Positions 14,915 to 23,494 are shown, numbered from the stretch's first letter. The stretch: DNA of 29,120 nt from an uncultured Rhizobiaceae group bacterium (GCA_937944075.1 CALDZZ010000068.1:1-29120); one strand, 5' to 3'. Numbers and translations are program-made. The notes: generated from the sequence alone by a model not told the origin.

Positions 14915-16333
14915 TCACACTACGTTTTCAAGTCGTTTCAAAGCTTCAGTCTTACCCAATATTTGCAAAACATCAAAAGCGCCAGGTGAGGTCGCCATGC
15001 CAGTCAAGGCTGCACGAATCGGCTGAGCAACCTTGCCTAGTTTCAACCCGTTACTCTCGGTATAATTTCTGATACAGGCCTCGACTGTTTCAGGTTGCCA
15101 GTCTGAAAGCTTTTCAAATTCCGGATATATACCTCTAACAACGGCCAAACCGTCTTCATCCAGCAATGCCTTGGCTTTTTCATCCATGGGTAACGGCAAG
15201 CTCTCAACAACAAATGTGGCGCCTTGAGCAAGCGATATCAAAGTCTTGGCACGTTCCTTCAATGCAGGCATTGCACGTATCAACATTGGACGTGTTACTT
15301 CATTCAATCGTTCAAAGATAAAACCTGCTCCATCAAGTTCATTTGAATTTGATTCCATGTAATCGAGCAGAAGTTCATCATCCATTTCACGAATGTAGTG
15401 GGCATTGGTTGCATCCAGTTTTGCAAAATCAAAACGTGCAGCAGCCTTGTTCATGCCATCAAACCCAAACCAGTCAATCATCTCATCAGTTGTCATGATT
15501 TCATCATCCCCATGAGACCACCCGAGTTTAACGAGATAATTACGAAGTGCAGCAGGCAAGTAACCCATGGCACGATATTTTTCTGCTCCGGTTGCACCAT
15601 GTCGTTTGGATAGCTTCGCGCCATCTGGACCGTGAATAAGCGGGATGTGAGCCATGGTTGGCACATCCCAATTCATACCTTGAAAAATCAGCGTTTGTCT
15701 GGCTGCATTAATCAGGTGATCATCCCCCCTGATAATATGAGTGACACCCATGTCGTGATCATCCACAACGACCGCAAGCATATAGGTCGGATTACCATCC
15801 GATCGCAATAAAATCAGATCATCCAGATCCTTGTTGGGAAATTTGACAAGCCCCTGTACCTGGTCATCCACTTCAGTTTCGCCTTCAAGTGGTGATTTCA
15901 GCCTGATGACATAAGGTGCGTCAGCAGGTGCTTCGGATGGGTCCTTGTCCCGCCATGTGCCATCGTAACGATCTGGAAGACCGGCAGCTTCTGCCTTGGC
16001 GCGCATTTCTGCAATCTCTTCTGCTGTGCAGTAACATTTATAGGCTGAGCCGTTGGTTACCATTTCGTTGGCAATTTCACGGTGGCGGTCAATGCGGGCA
16101 TGCTGGGAAATTGCATCCCCATCCCATTCAAGACCAAGCCAGGAAAGACCGTCCTTGATTGCCACGATTGCTTCTTCAGTAGAGCGCTTGCGATCCGTAT
16201 CCTCAATGCGTAGCAGCATTTTACCGTTGTTTGCTTTTGCAAATAGCCAGTTAAAAAGCGCAGTTCTCGCGCCGCCGATATGAAGATATCCGGTTGGAGA
16301 AGGGGCAAATCGGGTAACGACGGTTTTGCTCAT
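14915..16333 (-). CDS. gltX: Glutamyl-tRNA synthetase
   Basis: This class I aminoacyl-tRNA synthetase charges tRNA-Glu; in many Alphaproteobacteria a GluRS also misacylates tRNA-Gln for later amidation. The HIGH-type motif is PSPTGYLHIGGART (HIGG at 18-21) and the KMSKS-type motif is KLSKR at 240-244. The Rossmann-fold catalytic domain also shows LLRIEDTDRKRSTEE. The anticodon-binding C-terminal region ends KLGKVAQPIRAALTG then SPGAFDVLQILGK. The zinc-ligand pattern is incomplete: CYC at 100-102 is present but the partner C-x-H is not, as in many non-zinc GluRS. Its 472 residues are typical. Alphaproteobacteria often carry two gltX copies; only this one is seen here. Confidence 0.97.
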   Translation of the reverse strand: MSKTVVTRFAPSPTGYLHIGGARTALFNWLFAKANNGKMLLRIEDTDRKRSTEEAIVAIKDGLSWLGLEWDGDAISQHARIDRHREIANEMVTNGSAYKCYCTAEEIAEMRAKAEAAGLPDRYDGTWRDKDPSEAPADAPYVIRLKSPLEGETEVDDQVQGLVKFPNKDLDDLILLRSDGNPTYMLAVVVDDHDMGVTHIIRGDDHLINAARQTLIFQGMNWDVPTMAHIPLIHGPDGAKLSKRHGATGAEKYRAMGYLPAALRNYLVKLGWSHGDDEIMTTDEMIDWFGFDGMNKAAARFDFAKLDATNAHYIREMDDELLLDYMESNSNELDGAGFIFERLNEVTRPMLIRAMPALKERAKTLISLAQGATFVVESLPLPMDEKAKALLDEDGLAVVRGIYPEFEKLSDWQPETVEACIRNYTESNGLKLGKVAQPIRAALTGMATSPGAFDVLQILGKTEALKRLENVV

Positions 16334-16363
16334 GTGGTTTTTTACGCTCGCTGTTGGCTTTCA

Positions 16364-16393
16364 ATACTACTTGCAGTAGGGAGAATTTGTCTA
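16364..16393 (-). promoter_or_regulatory. Candidate sigma-70-type promoter for gltX
   Basis: On the minus strand TAGACA (16393-16388) and TAGTAT (16369-16364) are 18 bases apart, matching consensus at 5/6 and 4/6. Transcription would start about 25 bases before the gltX ATG. It lies in the 141-base divergent gap between gltX and comEC. Confidence 0.35.
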
Positions 16394-16474
16394 TTTGATG
16401 AGGTCCATGCTGATTTAGCATAGTTGATAAAAGAGACAAGCATTAAAGCAGGGAACGATTTGGCTGAGAGTAGA

Positions 16475-18817
16475 ATGCCAGGCGTCCAAAAAGAAAAGCA
16501 AAAACAAGAAGAACAAAACGCAAGATTATTTGAGGCGCAAAATCTTGGAAATGTAACAAGCCCTGAAGAACGGGACTTCAGGCTGCCAACACGCTTAACT
16601 GCTTCACGCCGATTATACTACAAAGCTTCTAATGCGCTTTTGGATGCCAAGTCTTCACTTCAGTCCAATCTGATCTATGAGATTGAGACGGGACTGGGCT
16701 TCAATCTGGTTCCGGTATTTCTTGGCTCTGGTGTCCTGATATATTTTACCATTCCGCAAGAACCGTCCTTGATTGCCTTGTTGCTCAGTATTTTGGTTTT
16801 GATGTTTTTTAGTCATAAAAGTGCGTTTTTAAACAAGGTCAGATATACGACTAATATTCTGCTCCTGATATTTGCAGGAATACTGGTGGGAAAGGTGACC
16901 ACCTTATCCGGTGCAACGCCTCAGTTGGAAAGACAAGTTACAGGACAGGTTACGGGCATCGTGCTTGGTGTTGATCAAAGTCGAAGAGGCGCCGCACGAT
17001 ATCTAGTGAAGCCATTCATTTTGGAAGGTGTCGTTGAAACCAAACTGCCCAAACGCCTTCGAATATCTGCTGCGGCAAAACACAATAATTTCTCACCTGG
17101 TGAAACCATTACTGGACTTGCTAGGCTTCAACCGATCTCAGGGCCGGTTTATCCGGGAGGTTACGACTTTTCCTTTTTTGCCTGGCATGAAGGAATGGGG
17201 GGTAGTGGTTTTTTCATGGGTAAGCCCCATAAAGGTTCAACAAATGGTTTGCTGGACTTAAGGGAGCAGGGGCTTGTTCTGATAAACAAAATGCGGATTG
17301 CGGTTGAAAGGCGCATTCTGGATGCTATGCCGGGTGTATCGGGGAATATCGCCATCGCATTGGTAACAGGCAATAAAACTCATATTCCAAATGACATTCA
17401 GGAAAGCCTTCGAAAAACAGGGCTTGCTCATATTCTGGCAATCTCCGGTCTACACATGGCCTTGGTGACCCTTACTGTCATTTGGTGTATACGTTATAGC
17501 CTCTCTTCCATTCCCCAGTTGCCGCTTTATTATCCAGTAAAGAAATGGGCAGTGATCGCAGGGTTTATAAGCGCAACTGTCTACCTGATGTTGTCAGGGG
17601 CAGGGATTGCGACCCAACGCGCCTGGATCATGATCAGTGTCATGTTGATGGCAATATTGATGGACAGGCGTGCAATCACCATGCGCAGCGTAGCCATATC
17701 GGCTACTCTCATCTTGCTGATTAATCCGCAAAGCCTTTTTTCACCGGGCTTTCAAATGTCCTTTGCAGCAGTAACGGCATTGGTTGCTGGATATGAGGCT
17801 TTAAACAACAGAAGGCAATCTCAGTTAGAGAACAAGTTCATTCCGGCACATCAGAACAGGTTCATAACCATGGTAAGGGGGCTGGTTGGTTATTTTGCAG
17901 GTATAGCTACCACAAGCCTAATCGCTGGAACAGCGACAGCATTTTTTGCTGCATGGCATTTTCATCAGGTTGCCCCTCTGGGCTTATTGGCAAACTTGAT
18001 AGCCATGCCTGTCGTTAGCATCTTCATCATGCCGTTTGCCTTGTTCTCAATCTTGCTTATGCCCTATGGATTGGAGTTTTTGCCACTATCGCTTGTTAGT
18101 ACAGGCATAGAATGGGTTGTTGAAATATCCAGAAGGGTTGAGAATCTTTCTCCACGCGGTGATACGGGTTTGCTGCCTGTCAGTGCAATGTTTTTGTTTT
18201 CCATATTCCTGATTTGCATTTGTGTATTGAAAACAAGGTTGCGCTTTGTGGCGGTGCTCCCTTTAGCCCTCATTGTGTTTGTATTGGAGAAACCGCGAAT
18301 GCCTGATGTGATTGTCGCGGAAAACGGCAGGGCAATTGCAATAAGGACTGAAGAAAACCAGTTGGGCCTGCTCTTTCCAGGAAGTAGCCGGTTTGTTCAG
18401 GATATCTGGCTCAAGGCATGGTCGGGTGGCACGTCAGTTAATCTGAACCTGAACAAGGAGCAATGCAACAGGGAACGCTGTATTGTGGTTCTACCTTCAA
18501 GCAGGATTATGCACATTGTCTATAATCCGGATCATATTCAATCTTCTTGTGGTCGTGCTGACCTTTTGATAGCGCCAAGACTTTGGTGGGTGAATTGCAA
18601 GACGCGAAAACCGGAACTTGTACTGGCTCGCTATGATTTTGAACGGTTTGGTACACATGCCTTGTATATCAGCCAGGTTAATCCAAACGCCAAAAGTGAA
18701 AGAGCAAAACTCATAAGTGAAATCCTGATTGAAACCGGACTGCCAGAAGCAAGACGTCCATGGCAGAGAAGGGTTACGCACCCTGATGATGCAAATTTGT
18801 TTTCTAAAAATCAGTGA
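16475..18817 (+). CDS. comEC: ComEC/Rec2-family DNA-uptake channel protein
   Basis: ComEC forms the inner-membrane channel for single-stranded DNA during transformation. After a charged Lys/Gln/Glu-rich N-terminus come membrane segments and the DUF4131-type soluble region (GQVTGIVLGVDQSRRGAARY, then PGETITGLARLQPISGPVYPGGYDF). The competence domain contains NIAIALVTGNKTHIP, GLAHILAISGLHMALVTLTV and SGAGIATQRAWIMISVMLM, followed by many hydrophobic helices. The C-terminal 170 residues have no metallo-beta-lactamase HxHxDH motif. Start choice is uncertain: TTG at 16424, TTG at 16460 (GGGAA upstream) and ATG at 16475 (GAGAG upstream) are in frame. The 3' end overlaps convergent lexA by seven bases. 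Whether the host is naturally transformable cannot be told. Confidence 0.9.
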   Translation: MPGVQKEKQKQEEQNARLFEAQNLGNVTSPEERDFRLPTRLTASRRLYYKASNALLDAKSSLQSNLIYEIETGLGFNLVPVFLGSGVLIYFTIPQEPSLIALLLSILVLMFFSHKSAFLNKVRYTTNILLLIFAGILVGKVTTLSGATPQLERQVTGQVTGIVLGVDQSRRGAARYLVKPFILEGVVETKLPKRLRISAAAKHNNFSPGETITGLARLQPISGPVYPGGYDFSFFAWHEGMGGSGFFMGKPHKGSTNGLLDLREQGLVLINKMRIAVERRILDAMPGVSGNIAIALVTGNKTHIPNDIQESLRKTGLAHILAISGLHMALVTLTVIWCIRYSLSSIPQLPLYYPVKKWAVIAGFISATVYLMLSGAGIATQRAWIMISVMLMAILMDRRAITMRSVAISATLILLINPQSLFSPGFQMSFAAVTALVAGYEALNNRRQSQLENKFIPAHQNRFITMVRGLVGYFAGIATTSLIAGTATAFFAAWHFHQVAPLGLLANLIAMPVVSIFIMPFALFSILLMPYGLEFLPLSLVSTGIEWVVEISRRVENLSPRGDTGLLPVSAMFLFSIFLICICVLKTRLRFVAVLPLALIVFVLEKPRMPDVIVAENGRAIAIRTEENQLGLLFPGSSRFVQDIWLKAWSGGTSVNLNLNKEQCNRERCIVVLPSSRIMHIVYNPDHIQSSCGRADLLIAPRLWWVNCKTRKPELVLARYDFERFGTHALYISQVNPNAKSERAKLISEILIETGLPEARRPWQRRVTHPDDANLFSKNQ

Positions 18818-19536
18818 TACTGACGTATTAGCCCCACAAGTTTACCCTGAACCTTGACCCTGTCAGTGGTGAAGACGCGTGTTGCATAATCCGGGTTGGC
18901 AGCTTCGAGTGCAATTTCACTGCCGTTTTTACGAAATGTTTTCAGCGTAGCTTCCTCATCATCAACGAGTGCTACAACGATCTCTCCCGTGCGGGCGGTT
19001 GCTGCATGTTGAATAATGACGGTATCCCCATTGTGAATGCCAGCGTCAATCATGGAATCGCCTTCAACAGTCAGCGCATAATGTTCACCATTGCCAATCA
19101 TCTCAGGTGGCACAGAAACAGAATGCGTAATATCCTGTATGGCTGCAATCGGGACACCAGCTGCAATTTTACCCATAACGGGTACAGAGAAGGCCGCAGG
19201 TACTTCATCATGCGGTGCTGTATTGGTGTTTTCAACCTGTCTAATATTGGCTTTGCGCGGTGAGCCAAAGTCTGCATGGATAACGGTCGAGTCATCCTGT
19301 GTATCATCCGCAGATGCCCATGCTTCGGGCATTTTGATAACTTCCAACGCTCTTGCGCGGTTTGGAAGGCGTTTGATAAAGCCTCTCTCTTCAAGCGCAG
19401 TGATAAGACGATGGATGCCGGATTTGGATTTTAAATCCAGCGCATCTTTCATTTCATCGAAAGAAGGGGGTACACCTTCTGCCTGCAACCGTTCATGAAT
19501 AAACTGCAATAAAACCTGTTGTTTACGCGTAAGCAT
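18811..19536 (-). CDS. lexA: SOS response repressor LexA
   Basis: LexA represses DNA-damage genes and cleaves itself when RecA is activated. It has 241 residues, longer than E. coli (202), as usual in Alphaproteobacteria because of the linker between domains. The winged-helix DNA-binding domain spans about 1-65 (MLTRKQQVLLQFIHERLQ, PPSFDEMKDALDLKSKSGIH). The cleavage site is Ala126-Gly127 in GKIAAGVP. The catalytic Ser161 lies in VEGDSMIDAGI and Lys199 in EATLKTF, so it should be active. A GTTC-N7-GTTC SOS box lies 96 bases upstream of the start, supporting autoregulation. In related genomes the next gene is moeA on the same strand; here a plus-strand deacetylase gene intervenes. Confidence 0.97.
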   Translation of the reverse strand: MLTRKQQVLLQFIHERLQAEGVPPSFDEMKDALDLKSKSGIHRLITALEERGFIKRLPNRARALEVIKMPEAWASADDTQDDSTVIHADFGSPRKANIRQVENTNTAPHDEVPAAFSVPVMGKIAAGVPIAAIQDITHSVSVPPEMIGNGEHYALTVEGDSMIDAGIHNGDTVIIQHAATARTGEIVVALVDDEEATLKTFRKNGSEIALEAANPDYATRVFTTDRVKVQGKLVGLIRQYH

Positions 19537-19622
19537 GGGCCAACCTTTCGAAAAATGAACCAGTAAACTTGTTTGCCTTCAAAATAATGAAAGAATCAAC
19601 AAGGGAAACAAACATGGAACAT

Positions 19623-19651
19623 TACTTACATGTTCTTATTATGTTCCGCAA
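19623..19651 (-). promoter_or_regulatory. Candidate lexA promoter overlapping the SOS box
   Basis: On the minus strand TTGCGG (19651-19646) and TAAGTA (19628-19623) are separated by exactly 17 bases. The SOS box fills most of the spacer, so bound LexA would block RNA polymerase. The -10 match is moderate. The position next to the SOS box is the stronger argument. Confidence 0.45.
19632..19646. promoter_or_regulatory. LexA binding site (SOS box, GTTC-N7-GTTC)
   Basis: GTTC (19632-19635), TTATTAT, GTTC (19643-19646) match the direct-repeat SOS box established for Alphaproteobacteria. It lies between divergent lexA (96 bases to its ATG) and the deacetylase gene (158 bases to its ATG). A further GAAC lies at 19618-19621, but its spacing to the first GTTC does not fit the box. 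Confidence 0.85.
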
Positions 19652-19803
19652 GTATGAAATTTCGGTTAAAGCGAGGTTTTATAAGGATTAATGCCGCAAC
19701 TGCTTGCTAACCATTGGTTAACCCTAAAAAGAAGTTGCCGGATTTATTATCATTTTTGGTAATTCCCTCATGCAATCCTGTTTCCAATATTTCGGAGACA
19801 GTT

Positions 19804-20991
19804 ATGCGTAGTTCCATTCTAAAAACACTAAATGCTTGTGCAGTTTTTATAGCGACAGCCTTTGGGGCGAGTACCTTCACGCAAGTAAATGAGGCTCAGG
19901 CATCGGGTTGTAGGGGTGGCAGTGGTATAGGAACGCATCGAACTGTTACACTAAACACATCTGGCGGAAAGCGGTATGGCAGATCGCATGGCGGAGCCCA
20001 GGAGTTTCTCAAACACAAGGAAGTTGTATTGACCTTTGATGATGGTCCTGTGCCAGGCGTCACACCAAAGGTGCTACATACGCTGAGCAAGCATTGTGCA
20101 AAGGCCACGTTCTTTATGGTTGGCACAATGGCAATCAATAATCCTTCCCTTGCAAGAAAGGTGGCAAACAACGGCCATACAATCGGCATACACAGCTACA
20201 GCCATAAAAATCTGGGACGTGTTAAGGGCGCGAATGCCATTGCAGATGTTAATAGAAGCATCAAGGCAATTGAAAAATCAGTTGGAAGGGATGTAGCCCC
20301 GTTTTTCCGCTTTCCGTATTTGTCTGAAAACAAGTCGGTCAATCAGCACTTGAAACGATTGGGATATGGCGTGTTTGCAATAGATGTAGACAGTCTCGAC
20401 TATAAGTTTTCAAAGCCAAATTCCATGGTCAATCGCATCATGAGCGAATTAAAGCGCAAGGGTAAGGGAATAATTCTGATGCATGATATCCAGCGCGTGA
20501 CTGCCAATGGCCTGGATCAGCTCTTAAGCCGGCTGAATAGAGAAGGTTACAAAATTGTTCATATCCGAGGCCGTGGTGGCAAGGATCCGGTTGCACCAGT
20601 GCTGGTTTCAAGTGCAGAATCTGAACCAAAGGTCGAAAAGCCGGTTATTCTTGCATCAAATACTATTTCCGAACCCAAGGAAAAGTGGAAGCTGCGTGAA
20701 ACGGTTACACAAAAACCAAAAAGAACAACCAAGAAAAAGAAACCTGCCAGAAAGAAGATAACTACAAAACAGGCGCTTAAGGATCATAAAAACCCGATCC
20801 GGGCAAAGTTGAAGCAACGTATTCTTCAAACAAAGCCAGCTGTTAAAAAGTCAAAAAAGACAAAAGTCAAAAAGGTGGCTAAGCTAAATTCTACTAATGC
20901 ATTCAAAACACAACGTGAAAAAGCCTTGAAGCAGTTCGACAAGAATAAAAAAGCATTCAGAAATGCGATTAAAAAACGTATCTTCAACTAA
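19804..20991 (+). CDS. Secreted NodB-type polysaccharide deacetylase with lysine-rich C-terminal tail
   Basis: This is a carbohydrate esterase family 4 (NodB homology) protein, expected to remove N-acetyl groups from a cell-envelope glycan in the periplasm. The substrate is unknown. Motifs are in order: TFDDG (77-81), HSYSH (130-134, metal-binding His pair), RFPY (169-172), DVDSLDY (194-200, Tyr in place of the common Trp) and LMHD (225-228). A signal peptide precedes, with likely cleavage after AQA at residue 33. The last 102 residues (294-395) contain 32 Lys and 8 Arg but only four acidic residues, giving a strongly basic tail. The ATG at 19804 is chosen for its GGAGA site and signal peptide; the frame is open upstream from a TTG at 19714. 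It converges with moeA, overlapping eight bases. The 267-base upstream region holds the SOS box. Confidence 0.88.
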   Translation: MRSSILKTLNACAVFIATAFGASTFTQVNEAQASGCRGGSGIGTHRTVTLNTSGGKRYGRSHGGAQEFLKHKEVVLTFDDGPVPGVTPKVLHTLSKHCAKATFFMVGTMAINNPSLARKVANNGHTIGIHSYSHKNLGRVKGANAIADVNRSIKAIEKSVGRDVAPFFRFPYLSENKSVNQHLKRLGYGVFAIDVDSLDYKFSKPNSMVNRIMSELKRKGKGIILMHDIQRVTANGLDQLLSRLNREGYKIVHIRGRGGKDPVAPVLVSSAESEPKVEKPVILASNTISEPKEKWKLRETVTQKPKRTTKKKKPARKKITTKQALKDHKNPIRAKLKQRILQTKPAVKKSKKTKVKKVAKLNSTNAFKTQREKALKQFDKNKKAFRNAIKKRIFN

Positions 20992-22213
20992 TCAATACGA
21001 TCTCACATGCATCACCTTGTTTTGCAACTGAAGCTTTCACCTCGCGATATACGAGACAGTCCGCCCTGACCAGGTTTGCCAACATGGATGAATCCTGTTT
21101 GGTAAATGGCGTCGCGATGCGTTTGCCTTCTTCTGAAGTGACCAAGGTTGCACGCATGTATTCTGCCCGCTCATCATTTTGTGGCAAATCACATCCCAAG
21201 ACAGCAGGTAGACGGTTTAGCATTTGTAATGGCTGACCCGATAACGTTTGTAACAAGGGTTTCACAAATACATTGAACGCGACAAGAGAAGAGACCGGAT
21301 TACCAGCCAGTCCAGTCAGATAAATGGTTTTGCCCTTGTGGTGAAAACGCCCAAACAAAAAGGGCTTGCCAGGGCGCATGGCGATTTTGGTTATTTCAAA
21401 TTCAAAGCCGATTTCCTGCGCAACCGGTAATACGAGATCATGATCTCCAACAGATGCGCCTCCGGTTGTTATGATGACATCGACATCTCTGGTAATGGCT
21501 TCAATAATCTTCGCCCGAAGCGCGTCGCGGGTATCAACAGCAATGCCAAGGTCAATAATTTGAGAGCCACAGTTTTCAACACTTGCTGCAATGCCAAACG
21601 TATTGGAAGCGATGATTTGACCAGGTTGGGTAGCTTCTCCAGGCAACACCAATTCATCACCAGTTGAGAGCAATGCAGCCTTTGATTGTCTGTATACGGA
21701 AACTTGGGCATGGTTCATTGAAGCAGCGAGCGCCAGCCGATTGGGGGTGAGCTTGTCGCTGGCGTGTAAGAGGACTTCACCTTCAGTAAAATCCAGGCCA
21801 GCCAATCGAATGAATTTTCCTTTTGGGGTTCCTTCGAGAACTTTGACGTATCCATTTTCCGCGAGGGTATTTTCCTGAATGATGATTGTATCAGCGTTTT
21901 CAGGAACAACAGCACCCGTAAAAATACGAACCGCCTCGCCATTTTCAAGTGATCCTGCATAAGGCGTCCCAGCTTTTGCCTCGCCAGCAACCTTCAAGTC
22001 AGTGGGGAGACTGGCTACATCTGATTGTTTGACCGCATAACCATCCATCGCAGACGCATCAAACGGTGGTTGGGTTCTCAAGGATGCAAGATCTGTAGAA
22101 AGTATTCGATTGGAAGCATGCTTGAGTTTGAGGGTTTCATCTCCAATTGGTCTGACGTCTTTAAGAACAATCTCAAGAGCCTTCTCAGCAGGTATCAGCG
22201 TGTTGATGGCCAT
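20984..22213 (-). CDS. moeA: Molybdopterin molybdenumtransferase
   Basis: MoeA inserts molybdate into adenylylated molybdopterin to complete the molybdenum cofactor. The 409 residues are typical. Visible features are the N-terminal region SLRTQPPFDASAMDGYAV, AGEAKAGTPYAGSLENGEAVRIFTGAVVPENAD, the MoCF-binding domain with ALLSTGDELVLPGEA and ITTGGASVGDHDLVLPVAQ, then KIAMRPGKPFLFGRF and GLAGNPVSSLVAFNVFVKPLL, and a C-terminal beta domain. The ATG at 22213 is chosen over an upstream in-frame start at 22261 because GAAGG lies five bases before it and the moaC stop is one base away. It is the last gene of the minus-strand ppiD-trpDC-moaC group. Confidence 0.96.
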   Translation of the reverse strand: MAINTLIPAEKALEIVLKDVRPIGDETLKLKHASNRILSTDLASLRTQPPFDASAMDGYAVKQSDVASLPTDLKVAGEAKAGTPYAGSLENGEAVRIFTGAVVPENADTIIIQENTLAENGYVKVLEGTPKGKFIRLAGLDFTEGEVLLHASDKLTPNRLALAASMNHAQVSVYRQSKAALLSTGDELVLPGEATQPGQIIASNTFGIAASVENCGSQIIDLGIAVDTRDALRAKIIEAITRDVDVIITTGGASVGDHDLVLPVAQEIGFEFEITKIAMRPGKPFLFGRFHHKGKTIYLTGLAGNPVSSLVAFNVFVKPLLQTLSGQPLQMLNRLPAVLGCDLPQNDERAEYMRATLVTSEEGKRIATPFTKQDSSMLANLVRADCLVYREVKASVAKQGDACEIVLIS

Positions 22214-22214
22214 G

Positions 22215-22694
22215 TCAGCCTTCGCGTTTCCAGTGGCCGGATTTGCCACCCTTTTTCTCACTCAAAACAATGCCAGAGATTTCCATACCGCGGTCAACGG
22301 CTTTCACCATGTCATAGATGGTTAGACAGGTGACAGAGCAGGCGGTCAGGGCTTCCATCTCAACGCCGGTTTGACCACTAACCCCGGCCATGGCGCTTAC
22401 CCTTAATCCAGGTAGACTTTCGTCAGGGTGAATTTCAACTACAACCTTTGATAATCCGATCGGATGACAAAGCGGTATAAGATCAGATGTCTTTTTAGCA
22501 GCCATAATGCCGGCAATTCGAGCGGTCGCAAGAACATCGCCTTTCTTGGCGTTTCCGTTTAGTACAAGTTCCAGCGTTTCAGGCAGCATTTTAACATGGC
22601 CCATGGCTGTTGCTTCGCGCAATGTTGAGGCTTTGTCACCCACATCCACCATATGCGCTTCACCTGATTTACCAATGTGGGTTAGCTCAGACAT
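22215..22694 (-). CDS. moaC: Cyclic pyranopterin monophosphate synthase
   Basis: MoaC converts the MoaA product, 3',8-cyclo-7,8-dihydro-GTP, to cyclic pyranopterin monophosphate in molybdenum cofactor synthesis. The 159 residues include HMVDVGDKASTLREATA, the catalytic Lys51 (KKGDVLATA), His77 in LIPLCHPIGL, and Asp128 with Lys131 in IYDMVKAVDRGMEI. These match the E. coli active-site numbers exactly. The ATG shares one base with the trpC stop (TGATG), and the moeA start follows one base after its own stop, so trpC, moaC and moeA are probably translated in a coupled chain. The trpC-moaC-moeA linkage is a familiar alphaproteobacterial arrangement. Confidence 0.97.
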   Translation of the reverse strand: MSELTHIGKSGEAHMVDVGDKASTLREATAMGHVKMLPETLELVLNGNAKKGDVLATARIAGIMAAKKTSDLIPLCHPIGLSKVVVEIHPDESLPGLRVSAMAGVSGQTGVEMEALTACSVTCLTIYDMVKAVDRGMEISGIVLSEKKGGKSGHWKREG

Positions 22695-23494
22695 CAGGCA
22701 GCCTTTACCAAAAGATCACGGGTTGCCTTTGCTACATCATCCTGGCGCATCAGGCTTTCACCGATCAGGAAGGTTTTGATGTCGGAAGCTGCCAGTCTCG
22801 ATAAATCATAAGGAGTGAAGATACCGCTTTCCCCAATCAGCAATTTGTTTTTGGGTACCAGTTTTGACAAGCGTTCACTTGTTTCCAGGGATACTTCAAA
22901 AGTTTTGAGATTACGATTGTTGATGCCGAGAAGGGCAGAATTCATGCATTTCAAGGCGCGTTCAAGTTCTTCTTCATCATGAACTTCAACCAGAACATCC
23001 ATACCCAGCTCAAACGCCGTATTTTCAAGCGCCATGGCTTCATCATCCGTTACAGATGCCATGATCACCAAAATGCAATCACCACCCCAAGCACGTGCTT
23101 CATAGACCTGGTATGGTTCATAAAGAAAATCCTTGCGAATGGCAGGTAATGAAACAGCTTCACGTGCATTGGTAAGAAACTCTGGTGCACCCTGAAAGCT
23201 TGGCGTATCTGTCAGGATAGAGAGACAGGCAGCACCACCTTCTTCATAGGCTTTAGCCAGTTCAGGCGGATTGAAGTCTTCGCGAATCAATCCCTTGGAG
23301 GGGCTGGCCTTTTTAATTTCAGCGATTAATGCATAATCACCTGTATTGAGTTTTGCCTGAAGTGCCCGGTGAAAACCGCGTGGTGCGGATACGCCTTCAA
23401 TTCGAGCCTTCAACTCCTCAAGCGAAACGGCTGCTTTGGCTGCTATAATTTCTTCGCGTTTGTAAAGCTCGATCTTTTTTAGGATATCAGCCAT
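22694..23494 (-). CDS. trpC: Indole-3-glycerol-phosphate synthase
   Basis: TrpC closes the ring of carboxyphenylamino-deoxyribulose phosphate to give indole-3-glycerol phosphate in tryptophan synthesis. It is a monofunctional 266-residue TIM barrel; the TrpF domain found fused in E. coli is absent. Motifs are AEIKKASPSKG (58-68), ILTDTPSFQGAPEFL, LPAIRKDFLYEPYQVYEARAWGGD, VEVHDEEELERAL, LLGINNRNLKTFEV and LLIGESGIFTP. The start overlaps the trpD stop by one base (TAATG), and the moaC start overlaps its own stop. Sequential order with trpD supports a single mRNA. Confidence 0.97.
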   Translation of the reverse strand: MADILKKIELYKREEIIAAKAAVSLEELKARIEGVSAPRGFHRALQAKLNTGDYALIAEIKKASPSKGLIREDFNPPELAKAYEEGGAACLSILTDTPSFQGAPEFLTNAREAVSLPAIRKDFLYEPYQVYEARAWGGDCILVIMASVTDDEAMALENTAFELGMDVLVEVHDEEELERALKCMNSALLGINNRNLKTFEVSLETSERLSKLVPKNKLLIGESGIFTPYDLSRLAASDIKTFLIGESLMRQDDVAKATRDLLVKAA

